A DNA stretch of 64,000 nt from Rhodoferax sp. (GTDB lineage: Bacteria; Pseudomonadota; Gammaproteobacteria; Burkholderiales; Burkholderiaceae_C): positions 310,001 to 374,000 of the forward strand of contig NZ_JABBPD010000001.1 in NCBI RefSeq assembly GCF_012927445.1, written 5' to 3'. Position 1 is the first letter of the stretch; the number at the start of each line of letters is the position of its first letter. The notes beneath the pieces were generated by a model, which worked only from the letters and a program-made list of their open reading frames with translations, was not told the DNA's origin and made no database searches. A program made the translations under genes and the position numbers. Positions 55,927-64,000 of this stretch are shown here, piece by piece.

Positions 55927-57024
55927 ATGAAACCTTTTCTCCGCCAACAACTTGTACGCTACGCCGACCGGCTGGGCGAACTTGAATTCTTGCTCTCGCG
56001 CGAGGACATCATGAAAGACATGAAACAGTTCCTGCTGCTGTCGCGCGAGCACACCGATGTCTCGGCCGTCACCACCCGCTGGACGCGCTATCTCCAGCGG
56101 GAAGCCGACTTGGCCGCGGCGCAGGACCTGCTGAAAAGTTCGGCCGGCGACGCCGACATGGAAGAAATGGCGCAAGAAGAAATCGACGGCGCCACGACCG
56201 AACTGCAGCAACTCGAAGACGAACTGCAACGCATGCTGCTGCCGAAAGATCCGGACGACGCCCGCAACGCCTTCATGGAAATCCGGGCCGGCACCGGCGG
56301 TGATGAATCGGCCCTGTTTGCCGGCGATTTGCTGCGCATGTACACGCGCTACTGCGAACGGCGCGGCTGGAAGGCCGAGATCATCAGCGAGTCGGCCAGC
56401 GAACTGGGCGGCTACAAAGAGGTGGTGATCCGGATCGAAGGCGAGAATGTGTATGGCGCGCTCAAGTTCGAGTCGGGCGGCCATCGGGTGCAGCGCGTGC
56501 CCACCACCGAGACGCAGGGCCGCATCCACACCAGCGCCTGCACGGTGGCGGTGCTGGCCGAGCCGGACGAGGCGGTGGCTATTTCCATCAACCCGTCTGA
56601 CCTGCGCATCGACACCTACCGCGCCAGCGGCGCCGGCGGCCAGCACATCAACAAGACCGACTCGGCGGTGCGCATCACCCACCTGCCCACCGGCATCGTG
56701 GCCGAATGCCAGGAAGGTCGCAGCCAGCACAGCAACAAGGCGCAGGCGCTCAAAGTGCTGACCGCCCGCATCCATGAAAAAGACCGCTCCGAGCGCGCCG
56801 CCAAAGACGCCGCCGAGCGCAAGGGCCTGATTGGCACCGGCGACCGCAGCGACCGCATCCGCACCTACAACTTTCCGCAGGGCCGCCTGACCGACCACCG
56901 CATCAACCTCACGCTGTACAAATTGCTGTACATCATGGAAGGCGATCTGGACGACGTGGTGGAGGCGCTGCAGGCCTATGAAGCGGCCGAGCAACTGGCG
57001 GCGCTGGAAGTGGGCGCCGCATGA
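55927..57024 (+). CDS. prfA: Peptide chain release factor 1
   Basis: RF1 terminates translation at UAA and UAG. From the ATG at 55927 the protein has 365 residues. [18 protein letters not shown] holds the catalytic GGQ, whose Gln is methylated by PrmC, and [16 protein letters not shown] contains the P-x-T stop-codon recognition tripeptide. The N-terminal coiled region matches RF1 rather than RF2. hemA is 192 bp upstream; that gap shows no recognised element. prmC, its methylase, follows with a small antisense gene between. Confidence 0.96.
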   Translation: MKPFLRQQLVRYADRLGELEFLLSREDIMKDMKQFLLLSREHTDVSAVTTRWTRYLQREADLAAAQDLLKSSAGDADMEEMAQEEIDGATTELQQLEDELQRMLLPKDPDDARNAFMEIRAGTGGDESALFAGDLLRMYTRYCERRGWKAEIISESASELGGYKEVVIRIEGENVYGALKFESGGHRVQRVPTTETQGRIHTSACTVAVLAEPDEAVAISINPSDLRIDTYRASGAGGQHINKTDSAVRITHLPTGIVAECQEGRSQHSNKAQALKVLTARIHEKDRSERAAKDAAERKGLIGTGDRSDRIRTYNFPQGRLTDHRINLTLYKLLYIMEGDLDDVVEALQAYEAAEQLAALEVGAA

Positions 57025-57035
57025 AGACCGCCGCC

Positions 57036-57278
57036 CTAGACCTCCAGCGTATAGACCTGCGCGGCTGCGCGTTCCGCCGCGCTGTGCCCCGCCAGCGCCT
57101 GGTCCCACTCCGGTGCAGCACCACTGTGCGCCGGGACGATGCCGTCGGTCGTCGCCACCACATCTTCGGTCGAAGCGTCCATGTCAATGACGTGGAGCCG
57201 CTTCGCATCGAACAGGCGGGCGACCATGGAACCACCCGAATCGATCACGATCAAAAATTTCACTGGTGAACTGTGCAT
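57036..57278 (-). CDS. Small hypothetical protein antisense between prfA and prmC
   Basis: An 80-residue cytoplasmic protein whose ATG at 57278 is preceded by an AAGGG ribosome site five bases upstream. The opening SPVKFLIVIDSGGSMVARLFDAKR looks like a beta-strand followed by a conserved turn, and PEWDQALAGHSAAERAAAQ is helical. I do not recognise a family, though the codon use looks coding. It is on the strand opposite the hemA-prfA-prmC series, 11 bp after the prfA stop, and interrupts it. Confidence 0.6.
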   Translation of the reverse strand: MHSSPVKFLIVIDSGGSMVARLFDAKRLHVIDMDASTEDVVATTDGIVPAHSGAAPEWDQALAGHSAAERAAAQVYTLEV

Positions 57279-57332
57279 GTTGACCCTTGTAACTTCATTC
57301 ATTCAGGCTGACAGCATACGTCCAGAACGCCC

Positions 57333-58214
57333 ATGTCTGCAATCAGCGCGAACATGAACCGGCCAGGCGCTCCAGACCTGTGCGTGGCGCAGGCCATCGC
57401 CACCGCCGTGGCAACCGGTCTGGACCGGCTCGATGCCCAGTTACTGCTGTTGCATGTGCTGGGCAAGCCCGCCCATGACCGGGCCTGGTTGCTGGCCCAT
57501 GACACCGACGCGCTGTCACCTGCGCAGCGGGCGACATTTGACACCTGCGTGCAACGTCGCGCTGCCGGTGAACCGCTGGCCTACATCACCGGTCACAAGG
57601 AGTTTTACGGTCTGGACCTGCGGGTAGACGCCCGCGTGCTGGTGCCCCGGCCAGACACCGAAACGCTGGTGGACTGGGCGCTGGAAGTGCTGGCACCAGC
57701 CACCGGTCAGTTGACCGATACCACCGTGCTCGACCTTGGCACCGGCAGCGGCGCCATTGCGCTGGCACTCAAAGCAACCCGGCCTGATCTGACCGTGCGC
57801 GCCATTGATTACAGCGACGACGCCTTGGCCGTAGCGCGCGCCAATGCCCAGCGCCTGAACCTCGACGTTCAGTTTCAACAAGGTTCATGGCTGGCGGGCG
57901 TCGCGGGCAAGTTCCAGTCGATCGTCTCCAACCCGCCCTACATCGCCGCGCAGGACGAGCACCTGAGCGCCCTCACCCACGAGCCACTGCAGGCGCTGGC
58001 CAGTGGTGATGACGGTCTGGACGACCTTCGTCAGATCATCACCCAAGCCCCGGCCTGCTTGCTGGCTGGCGGCTGGCTGCTGCTGGAGCATGGCTACGAC
58101 CAGGCTGCAGCGGTGCGTGACTTGTTGCGGGCGGCCGGCTTCCGCCATGTCCAGTCGCGGCAAGACCTCAGTGGCATTGAACGCTGCAGCGGTGGACAGC
58201 GGCCACAGGCCTGA
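57333..58214 (+). CDS. prmC: Release factor glutamine methyltransferase
   Basis: PrmC (HemK) methylates the GGQ glutamine of release factors 1 and 2. The 293-residue protein has an N-terminal helical domain, PLAYITGHKEFYGLDLRV, the SAM-binding DLGTGSGAIALAL and the catalytic NPPY in SNPPYIAAQDEH. Start candidates include the ATG at 57333 and one at 57354. It is the usual partner of prfA and converges with slyD. Confidence 0.95.
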   Translation: MSAISANMNRPGAPDLCVAQAIATAVATGLDRLDAQLLLLHVLGKPAHDRAWLLAHDTDALSPAQRATFDTCVQRRAAGEPLAYITGHKEFYGLDLRVDARVLVPRPDTETLVDWALEVLAPATGQLTDTTVLDLGTGSGAIALALKATRPDLTVRAIDYSDDALAVARANAQRLNLDVQFQQGSWLAGVAGKFQSIVSNPPYIAAQDEHLSALTHEPLQALASGDDGLDDLRQIITQAPACLLAGGWLLLEHGYDQAAAVRDLLRAAGFRHVQSRQDLSGIERCSGGQRPQA

Positions 58215-58229
58215 CCGGGCTGTCAGCGA

Positions 58230-58706
58230 TCAGTGGTGGTGTCCGTGTGCGCCATGCACGTGACGGTGCGCAACTTCTTCCTCACTGGCCGCACGCACGT
58301 CCGTGACGGTGACGGAAAAGCGCAAGGCCTTGCCCGCCAACGGATGGTTACCGTCCAGCAGGACCTTGTCGCCCTTGATCTTCATCACGGTGAACAACTG
58401 GGCGTGTCCATCCGCCCCCTGGCTCTGGAGCTGCCCGCCGACCTTGACGCCGGCTGGAAACTGGGTCTTGGGAATCGTCTGCACCAGGCTCTCGTTGCGC
58501 AGGCCAAAGGCGTCTTGCGGCGCCAAGTCAAGCGTGACCTGGAAGCCCGGCACTTGCCCTTCCAGCGCGGCCTCCACCTTCGGGAACGTGTTGTCGTAGC
58601 CGCCATGCAGGTAGACCATGGGTTCCGTACTTTGCTCCAGCAGTTTGCCAGCGGTGTCGGCCACCTTGTACAGCAAGGTGACGGCGGTGTTTTTTTCGAT
58701 TTTCAT
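58230..58706 (-). CDS. slyD: SlyD-like FKBP-type peptidyl-prolyl isomerase
   Basis: A 158-residue FKBP with an inserted chaperone flap. The FKBP half has LLYKVADTAGKLLEQS and YLHGGYDNTFPKVEAALEG, and DGNHPLAGKALRFSVTVTDVR closes the domain. The C-terminal tail is His-rich (HRHVHGAHGHHH), as in SlyD, which binds nickel and aids hydrogenase metallation in E. coli. No hydrogenase genes are here. It is shorter than E. coli SlyD (196). It is convergent with prmC. Confidence 0.9.
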   Translation of the reverse strand: MKIEKNTAVTLLYKVADTAGKLLEQSTEPMVYLHGGYDNTFPKVEAALEGQVPGFQVTLDLAPQDAFGLRNESLVQTIPKTQFPAGVKVGGQLQSQGADGHAQLFTVMKIKGDKVLLDGNHPLAGKALRFSVTVTDVRAASEEEVAHRHVHGAHGHHH

Positions 58707-58818
58707 AGATGTATTTGAGTTGGAACGGTGATTATCCGCCGGCCCTACGGAGGCCTTGACGGATCAATCTCGGGGAAGGCGCAGATGGCCGAAGAAATGC
58801 TCGATTTATATAAAATAA

Positions 58819-58866
58819 GCCTCCAGCCCCCGTCATGTATGCGCAAGTAGCTATTATTTACATAGC
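58819..58866 (-). repeat. Family A repeat between slyD and grxD
   Basis: Minus-oriented and well preserved: gcctccagcccccgtcatg, then tgcgcaagtagct, then attatttacatagc. It lies in the 255-bp divergent gap between slyD and grxD, about 95 bp upstream of the grxD ATG. The rest of that gap shows no recognised element. Confidence 0.85.
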
Positions 58867-58961
58867 ACACTAGCGCAACCCCTTCCGCAGTCAGGGTTAA
58901 CGGCATAACGAAGGGGCTGAAAGTGAAATAATTGCGTTATCTATATACAAGGACTATTGAC

Positions 58962-59285
58962 ATGAGTGACGCACAAAAACGCATCGACGAACTGGTGAAA
59001 TCCAATGAAGTGGTGCTGTTCATGAAGGGCAACGCCAGTTTCCCCCAGTGTGGTTTTTCCGGCCGCGCCATCCAGATTTTGAAGGCTTGTGGCGTGGACC
59101 CCAAGACGCTGAAAACCGTCAATGTGCTGGAAGACGACGAAATCCGCGCTGGCATTAAAGATTACAGCAACTGGCCGACCATTCCGCAACTCTACGTCAA
59201 GGGCGAGTTCATTGGCGGCTCGGACATCATGATGGAGATGTACGAGAACGGCGAACTGCAGCAGGCGCTGACGGCCAAGGCCTGA
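58962..59285 (+). CDS. grxD: Monothiol glutaredoxin (Grx4 type)
   Basis: A 107-residue monothiol glutaredoxin that binds and transfers [2Fe-2S] clusters. [17 protein letters not shown] contains the single active-site Cys in the CGFS motif, and [19 protein letters not shown] the cis-proline and glutathione site. I chose the ATG at 58962, preceded by AAGGA. It follows hemA-prfA-prmC, as in many proteobacteria. The region after it contains a hairpin at 59296-59350. Confidence 0.95.
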   Translation: MSDAQKRIDELVKSNEVVLFMKGNASFPQCGFSGRAIQILKACGVDPKTLKTVNVLEDDEIRAGIKDYSNWPTIPQLYVKGEFIGGSDIMMEMYENGELQQALTAKA

Positions 59286-59295
59286 GCCATTTGAT

Positions 59296-59350
59296 CCGTC
59301 GGGACAGGGCCGGCTGGCAGCGCCAAGCTGCAGCAGCTTGTCCTCGACGG
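59296..59350. terminator. Inverted repeat between convergent grxD and lytic transglycosylase genes
   Basis: CCGTCG-GGACA pairs with TGTCC-CGACGG (one unpaired T), enclosing a second palindrome AAGCTG-cag-CAGCTT. It fills the 66-bp convergent gap, starting 11 bp after the grxD stop and ending beside the opposing stop. There is no clear T-run on either strand. Confidence 0.45.
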
Positions 59351-59351
59351 T

Positions 59352-59996
59352 TCAGGAAGTCACCGACTCCCAGCGCCGCTTGGCGCCGAACACGGCATTC
59401 GGGTACGGCGCCTTGCCGCGTGAGCCGTTGTAGCGACCCAGCGCCAGAAACAAGTCACCGTTCTCACGGTTCAGGTAGTGGCGCAAGATCACACAGCCAA
59501 AGCGCAGATTGGTCTGCATGTGAAACAGCTTGCCGGCATCGCCATCTCCCAGCACCCGCGTCCAGAACGGCATGACCTGCATGTAGCCGCGGGCCCCCAC
59601 ACTGCTCACCGCAAATTTCCGGAAATTGCTTTCCACCTGGACCAGCCCCAACACCAGCGCCGGATCAAGTCCGGCCCGCCGGCTTTCGTACCAGATGGTT
59701 TGCAGGAATTCCTTGCGGACGTTCCAGTCCGGTTTTTGTCGCTTGAGGCGCTCGCTCAGGCCGCCCAACCAGCGCAGGTACTGGAGGCGCGACTCGGTAT
59801 CCGGAAACTCCGGCACCGGCGGCGCATGGTTGGCAATGGCCGAACTCAAGGCGCTGCGCACCGAGTCCACCAAGGGCTCCTCCATCTGGCGCCCGGCCTG
59901 CGCCAGTTCAGGAACGGACAACACGCCCAGCCCGGCGACCAGGGACACCAGGCTGGTGCGCCGGGAGACCAGGCCCGTCACCAGTGACGCGGTCAT
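59352..59996 (-). CDS. Lytic transglycosylase, SLT family
   Basis: A 214-residue exported murein transglycosylase. An N-terminal signal ([20 protein letters not shown]) is followed by an SLT domain with the catalytic Glu in [40 protein letters not shown] and ALGRYNGS. The helical N-terminal region (about 35-105) is longer than in minimal SLT proteins. Its ATG overlaps the proS stop by 4 bp (ATGA), so it is cotranscribed with proS. Confidence 0.9.
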   Translation of the reverse strand: MTASLVTGLVSRRTSLVSLVAGLGVLSVPELAQAGRQMEEPLVDSVRSALSSAIANHAPPVPEFPDTESRLQYLRWLGGLSERLKRQKPDWNVRKEFLQTIWYESRRAGLDPALVLGLVQVESNFRKFAVSSVGARGYMQVMPFWTRVLGDGDAGKLFHMQTNLRFGCVILRHYLNRENGDLFLALGRYNGSRGKAPYPNAVFGAKRRWESVTS

Positions 59997-61735
59997 ACCG
60001 CCAGTTTGGACTGGAGCAAGCCCAGAATTTCAGAGAAGGAAACGGACGTTGCCGCCGTGTCGCGGCGATGCTGGTATTCAACCTGGCCGTCTTTCAGGCC
60101 GCGGTCACCCAGGGTGACGCGATGCGGCACACCGATCAACTCCCAGTCGGCAAACATCGCACCAGGACGCTCACCGCGGTCGTCCAGGATCACGTCCACA
60201 CCAGCCGCCAGCAGCTCGGCATACAACTTGTCGGCAGCGGCTTTGACATCAGGGAAGCGGTCCGGGCCAATGGGGCACAGCACCACGGTGAACGGCGCCA
60301 GTGCGTCCGGCCAGATGATGCCGCGCTCGTCATGGTTTTGCTCAATGGCCGCCGCCGGCAGACGCGTGATACCAATGCCATAGCAACCCATTTCCATGAA
60401 ACTGGGTTTGCCATTGACGTCCAGAAAGGTGGCATTCATGGCCTGGCTGTATTTGGTGCCGAGGTAGAACACATGGCCGACCTCAATGCCACGCTCGATC
60501 GCCAGCACGCCCTGGCCATCAGGTGATGCGTCACCGGCCACGACGTTGCGCAGGTCTGCCACCAGCGCCGGCTCCGGCAGATCGCGACCCCAGTTGACGC
60601 CGGTGATGTGGAAATCAGGCTCATTGGCGCCACAAATCCAGTCACTCATGACGGCGACGTCGCGGTCCACCACCAGATTGAGCGGCTTCTTCAAGCCAAT
60701 CGGGCCCAGGTAGCCGGGCTTGCAGCCAAAGTGGTCTTCAATTTCAGTGAGGGTGGCAAAACGGAATTCAGCCAGACCGGGCAGCTTGCCAACCTTGACT
60801 TCGTTCATGTCGTGGTCGCCGCGCAGCAGCAGCAGCCAGACCTGGCTTTTGACGATCTCGCCCTCCTTGTTCAGTGTGTCGGTCGCCAGCACCAGCGATT
60901 TAACGGTGTGCTGCAGCGACAGGTTCAACAGTTCGGCCACGTCGGCGCAGGTGCTCTTGCCCGGGGTGGCGGTTTTGGTCATGGACTGCAGCGGCAGGGA
61001 GCGTGCCGATTGCGGCGCCAAGGCCTCGGCTTTCTCCATGTTGGCGGCGTAATCGCTGGTCAGGCAATAGACGATGGCATCTTCGCCGGTGGCGGCAATC
61101 ACCTGAAACTCTTCGCTCAGATCGCCACCAATAGCGCCACTGTCGGCCGCCACGGCACGGTAGGTCAGGCCAAAACGGTCAAAAATTCGGCGGTACGCGG
61201 CCGCCATCACCTGGTAACTGGCTTTGGCGGCGGTCGGGTCGCGGTCAAAGCTGTAGGCGTCTTTCATGATGAATTCACGCCCGCGCATCAGGCCAAAGCG
61301 CGGACGGCGTTCGTCCCGAAATTTGGTCTGGATCTGGTAGAAGTTCTTTGGCAACTGTTTGTAACTTTTGATTTCCTGGCGCGCGATGTCGGTCACCACT
61401 TCTTCGCTGGTCGGCTGGATCACAAAATCACGCCCGTGACGGTCCTTGATGCGCAGCATCTCGGGGCCCATCTTCTCGAAGCGACCGGTCTCGGCCCAGA
61501 GTTCGGCGGGTTGCACCACCGGCATGCTCAACTCCACCGCACCGGCGCGGTTCATCTCTTCACGCACGATTTGCTCCACCTTGCGCACAACGCGCAGCCC
61601 CATCGGCATCAGGCTGTAGATGCCGGCGCCAAGCTTTTTGATCATGCCGGCGCGCATCATCAGCTTGTGGCTTACCACCTCGGCGTCGGCTGGCGCTTCC
61701 TTGAGGGTGGAAATAAAGAATTGGGAGGCTTTCAT
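59993..61735 (-). CDS. proS: Prolyl-tRNA synthetase
   Basis: A 580-residue class II synthetase of the bacterial type, with an editing (INS) domain between motifs 2 and 3 (about 225-395). [32 protein letters not shown], the motif 2 region [25 protein letters not shown], the INS domain and motif 3 [17 protein letters not shown] are all present, and the anticodon-binding domain ends the chain. The start is the ATG at 61735, as expected for ProRS. Confidence 0.97.
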   Translation of the reverse strand: MKASQFFISTLKEAPADAEVVSHKLMMRAGMIKKLGAGIYSLMPMGLRVVRKVEQIVREEMNRAGAVELSMPVVQPAELWAETGRFEKMGPEMLRIKDRHGRDFVIQPTSEEVVTDIARQEIKSYKQLPKNFYQIQTKFRDERRPRFGLMRGREFIMKDAYSFDRDPTAAKASYQVMAAAYRRIFDRFGLTYRAVAADSGAIGGDLSEEFQVIAATGEDAIVYCLTSDYAANMEKAEALAPQSARSLPLQSMTKTATPGKSTCADVAELLNLSLQHTVKSLVLATDTLNKEGEIVKSQVWLLLLRGDHDMNEVKVGKLPGLAEFRFATLTEIEDHFGCKPGYLGPIGLKKPLNLVVDRDVAVMSDWICGANEPDFHITGVNWGRDLPEPALVADLRNVVAGDASPDGQGVLAIERGIEVGHVFYLGTKYSQAMNATFLDVNGKPSFMEMGCYGIGITRLPAAAIEQNHDERGIIWPDALAPFTVVLCPIGPDRFPDVKAAADKLYAELLAAGVDVILDDRGERPGAMFADWELIGVPHRVTLGDRGLKDGQVEYQHRRDTAATSVSFSEILGLLQSKLAV

Positions 61736-61771
61736 GGCAGATATCCGGGAAATAACTAAGGGCTACGCCCC

Positions 61772-61799
61772 TTGATGCCCAGCGCGTGCTGTGCATAAT
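61772..61799 (+). promoter_or_regulatory. Candidate sigma-70 promoter of rppH
   Basis: TTGATG at 61772-61777 and CATAAT at 61794-61799 with a 16-base spacer lie 30 bp upstream of the rppH ATG, in the proS-rppH divergent gap. Confidence 0.4.
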
Positions 61800-61828
61800 G
61801 GACGAAGTTTAAAAATTGGGGTTTGATT

Positions 61829-62452
61829 ATGCTTGACCGGGACGGCTTTAGGCCCAACGTCGGCATCGTCCTGCTCAACCAGAAAAATCAGGTGTTCTGG
61901 GGCAAGCGAATTCGTACACACTCATGGCAGTTTCCGCAGGGTGGCATTGACCGGGGCGAAACCCCCGAGCAGGCCATGGTTCGTGAACTTCACGAGGAAG
62001 TGGGGCTCTTCCGTGAGCATATTCGCATTGTGGCCCGCACCCGAGACTGGTTGCGCTACGAGGTGCCGGACAGATACATCCGCCGCGATGCGCGCGGCCA
62101 TTACAAAGGCCAGAAACAAATCTGGTTCTTGCTTCAACTGGTGGGTCACGACTGGGATTTGAACCTGCGCGCCACCGAGCACCCCGAGTTCGATGCTTGG
62201 CGCTGGCACGACTACTGGGTGCCACTCGATGCCGTGGTCGAGTTCAAGCGCGGCGTTTACGAAATGGCGTTGACCGAGTTGGCCCGCTACCTACCGCGTA
62301 ACGAACACAGAAACCGCTTCTTGCGGCAAGGCATGCGGCCGCTCGATCAAGAGCAGGCATTTGAGGCCATGCCAGGTGCCAATTTCGAACTCCCTCCCGG
62401 GGGCACGTTCGATCCCGATCCGCAGAGTGGCTACAGCCCTGATACACAGTAA
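61829..62452 (+). CDS. rppH: RNA pyrophosphohydrolase
   Basis: RppH removes pyrophosphate from 5' mRNA ends to start RNase E decay. The 207-residue protein has [28 protein letters not shown] and the Nudix box ending [11 protein letters not shown]-terminal extension (about 160-207) is longer than in E. coli RppH (176) and is Pro/Gly-rich. I chose the ATG at 61829, with GGGG upstream, over a TTG six bases earlier. Confidence 0.95.
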   Translation: MLDRDGFRPNVGIVLLNQKNQVFWGKRIRTHSWQFPQGGIDRGETPEQAMVRELHEEVGLFREHIRIVARTRDWLRYEVPDRYIRRDARGHYKGQKQIWFLLQLVGHDWDLNLRATEHPEFDAWRWHDYWVPLDAVVEFKRGVYEMALTELARYLPRNEHRNRFLRQGMRPLDQEQAFEAMPGANFELPPGGTFDPDPQSGYSPDTQ

Positions 62453-62458
62453 AGACGC

Positions 62459-62938
62459 ATGAAAATTAAAAAGCTATTCTGGCTTGGCCTGACGCTGGCC
62501 GCATTGAGTGCATCGGCCCAGGTGGTCACCGACCCCGACTGGAAAGAAACCGAAGCGCCCGCGCCGCCCGCCTTTAACAAGGACAAGCTGATTCCTCTGG
62601 ACATGCCGAACTATGTCACGCTCAAGTTTGGCGTTGATCCGGCAACTTTGATCATTACCCCGGACAGCATCGTTCGCTATGTGGTGGTCACCGCCAACGC
62701 GACCGGCTCGATCGGTGCGATGTACGAGGGAATTCGCTGCGCGACCTGGGAAGTGAAGACTTATGCCCGCTACAACGCCAACGGGCAATGGTCGGCCGTG
62801 CGTGATCCGCAATGGGAAAGCCTGAGTGACAACCGGCCCTCCAAGCATGCGTTCGTGCTGGCAAGAAAAGGAATCTGCGACAGCGGCTCAACCACCGCCA
62901 ATTCCGTGGCGGACATTGTCAAAGCCTTGAAAAACTAG
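62459..62938 (+). CDS. CNP1-like family protein, exported
   Basis: A 159-residue protein with a signal peptide (MKIKKLFWLGLTLAALSASA) and a CNP1-like domain, a small family in betaproteobacteria and Neisseria. Visible parts are DWKETEAPAPPAF, NYVTLKFGVDPATLIITPDSIVRYVVV and IRCATWEVKTYARY; two cysteines (IRC, GIC) may form a disulfide. The start follows the rppH stop by six bases, so it is in the rppH unit. The function is not known. Confidence 0.85.
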   Translation: MKIKKLFWLGLTLAALSASAQVVTDPDWKETEAPAPPAFNKDKLIPLDMPNYVTLKFGVDPATLIITPDSIVRYVVVTANATGSIGAMYEGIRCATWEVKTYARYNANGQWSAVRDPQWESLSDNRPSKHAFVLARKGICDSGSTTANSVADIVKALKN

Positions 62939-62966
62939 CCTAACGGCGCAGCCCGAAATGGGCGTA

Positions 62967-64000
62967 TTACCGGGTCAGCACCAGATTGTCCCGATGCACC
63001 ATTTCCGGCTCGGCGGCATAGCCCAGTAGTTTTTCAAATTCACTGGAAGGCTTGCGGCAAATCAGGCGTGCCTCGGCACTGGCGTAATTCGCCAAACCGC
63101 GGGCCATCTCGGCGCCGAGTGCATCCCGGATGGCAATCACGTCACCGCGGGAAAAATCGCCGTCAACGGCCGTCATGCCGATGGGCAGCAGGCTTTTGCC
63201 CTCGTCGCGCAACTTGTCGACCGCACCATCATCAACCGTCACCGACCCACGCAACTGAAGATGATCGGCGATCCATTGTTTGCGGGCCTGCATTTTTTGG
63301 GTCTGCGCTACCAGCAATGTGCCAATCGGCTCACCCTGGCTCAAGCGCACCAGCACGTCCGGCTCACGCCCCCAGGCGATCACGGTGGAGGCACCGGAAC
63401 CGGCGGCCCGCTTGGCTGCCAGAATTTTGGTGATCATGCCGCCGCGCCCCAGACTGGATCCCGCACCGCCGGCCATCGCCTCCAGCGCCGGGTCGCCCGC
63501 CTTGGCCTCATGAACAAACTGGGCAGAGGCGTCTTTGCGCGGATCAGCGGTAAAAAGTCCTTTTTGGTCGGTCAGAATGACCAGGGCATCGGCATCCACC
63601 AGATTGGCCACCAGCGCGCCCAAGGTGTCGTTGTCACCAAACTTGATTTCGTCGTTGACCACCGTGTCGTTTTCATTGATCACCGGCACCACGCCCAGCT
63701 TGAGCAACGTCAGCAGAGTCGAACGTGCGTTCAGGTAGCGCTCGCGGTCGGCCAGGTCCGCATGCGTCAGCAGCACCTGCGCGCTGCCCAGGCCGTTTTC
63801 ACGCAGCTTGGTTTCGTACACATGCGCCAGCCCCATCTGCCCCACGGCGGCGGCAGCCTGCAGTTCATGAATAGCGTGTGGCCGACTGCTCCAACCCAGG
63901 CGTTTCATGCCTTCCGCAATGGCGCCACTGGACACCATGATGACCTCACGCCCGCCACGCACCAGCAGCGACATCTGGCGGCACCATTCACCAATGGCCG
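62967..64000 (-). CDS. proB: Glutamate 5-kinase, 5' end outside the window
   Basis: ProB phosphorylates glutamate for proline synthesis. The frame is open to the end of the window, so the start lies beyond 64000 and about 30 residues are missing. The visible part contains the kinase core ([63 protein letters not shown]) and a C-terminal PUA domain (about the last 90 residues), as in E. coli. It is convergent with the CNP1-like gene, separated by 28 bp. Confidence 0.95.
   Translation of the reverse strand, partial: AIGEWCRQMSLLVRGGREVIMVSSGAIAEGMKRLGWSSRPHAIHELQAAAAVGQMGLAHVYETKLRENGLGSAQVLLTHADLADRERYLNARSTLLTLLKLGVVPVINENDTVVNDEIKFGDNDTLGALVANLVDADALVILTDQKGLFTADPRKDASAQFVHEAKAGDPALEAMAGGAGSSLGRGGMITKILAAKRAAGSGASTVIAWGREPDVLVRLSQGEPIGTLLVAQTQKMQARKQWIADHLQLRGSVTVDDGAVDKLRDEGKSLLPIGMTAVDGDFSRGDVIAIRDALGAEMARGLANYASAEARLICRKPSSEFEKLLGYAAEPEMVHRDNLVLTR

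Noticed and set aside
55717..57108. A 463-codon open frame antisense to prfA
   Set aside because: Gly/Ala/His-rich composition with no motif, opposite a full-length RF1. Shadow frame.
13282..58866. CRISPR array or insertion sequence as the explanation for the repeated elements
   Set aside because: Copies are kilobases apart, not evenly spaced, have no cas genes or transposase nearby, and occur in both orientations.
60608..61759. A 383-codon plus-strand frame opposite proS
   Set aside because: His/Gln/Ala-rich shadow with no family features; proS motifs are complete on the minus strand.

Overview
The window is a gene-dense, high-GC stretch of a betaproteobacterial chromosome. It is most likely from the Comamonadaceae, close to Rhodoferax or Polaromonas. 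The evidence is the ubiE-ubiJ-ubiB ubiquinone locus, the hemA-prfA-prmC-grxD order, the FmdB/DUF502/aspS group, a PabB-PabC fusion, paired cyanophycin synthetases, and a dispersed AT-cored palindromic repeat of about 48 bp that I associate with this family. I see no tRNA, rRNA, CRISPR array, prophage or transposase. The lineage is an inference from gene content; no database was searched.

Layout. 1-3.4 kb: scpA (5' cut off), nadB, queE, queD. 3.4-9.4 kb: panD followed by a tightly coupled biotin operon bioA-bioF-bioD-bioB that ends in a cytochrome P450. 9.4-13 kb: pabB-pabC fusion (minus), then panB and panC. 13.4-16.9 kb: a periplasmic sugar-binding-type protein followed by a membrane GGDEF/EAL protein. 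16.9-19 kb: nadC-nadA (minus). 19-26.8 kb: a cyanophycin region, with an ABC transporter and a DUF1854 protein on the minus strand, divergent from a CphA2-like protein and a full-length CphA. 26.9-29.3 kb: rhodanese, grxC, secB, gpsA (minus). 29.4-34.7 kb: gpmA, ctpA, moeB-like, a thermonuclease homologue (minus), a SulP transporter. 34.8-36.4 kb: a diguanylate cyclase coupled to a FleN/MinD-type ATPase. 36.5-43 kb, mostly minus: folE-BLUF-DUF429, nudB-endonuclease-cardiolipin synthase, FmdB-DUF502-aspS. 44-48.6 kb (minus): DUF971, ubiE, Tim44-like, ubiJ, ubiB. 48.6-54.4 kb: a giant FAD/Fe-S oxidoreductase, ugpQ, a periplasmic rhodanese, a small membrane protein. 54.5-59.3 kb: hemA, prfA, a small antisense gene, prmC, slyD, grxD. 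59.3-64 kb: lytic transglycosylase, proS, rppH, a CNP1-like protein, proB (5' cut off).

How the genes work together. Cofactor synthesis dominates: NAD (nadB, nadC, nadA), pantothenate (panB, panC, panD), biotin (bioAFDB plus a P450), folate/pterin (folE, nudB, pabBC), queuosine (queE, queD), ubiquinone (ubiE, ubiJ, ubiB) and tetrapyrrole (hemA). Interspersed are sensory modules: a binding protein with a c-di-GMP enzyme, a GGDEF with a FleN-like ATPase, and a blue-light BLUF protein. There is also a nitrogen/carbon storage (cyanophycin) locus.

The most unusual structural signal is the 48-bp repeat family. Eleven copies lie in this window. Four lie inside coding sequence and three others supply a start or stop codon. 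In the three genes read across it in one orientation the same reading frame is used each time, which suggests repeated domestication of the element as protein sequence. Other points worth a second look are the biotin-operon P450, the QueD homologue lacking its catalytic cysteine, the folE-BLUF-DUF429 operon, the DUF1854/ABC/cyanophycin association, and a hairpin that traps the ubiJ start codon.
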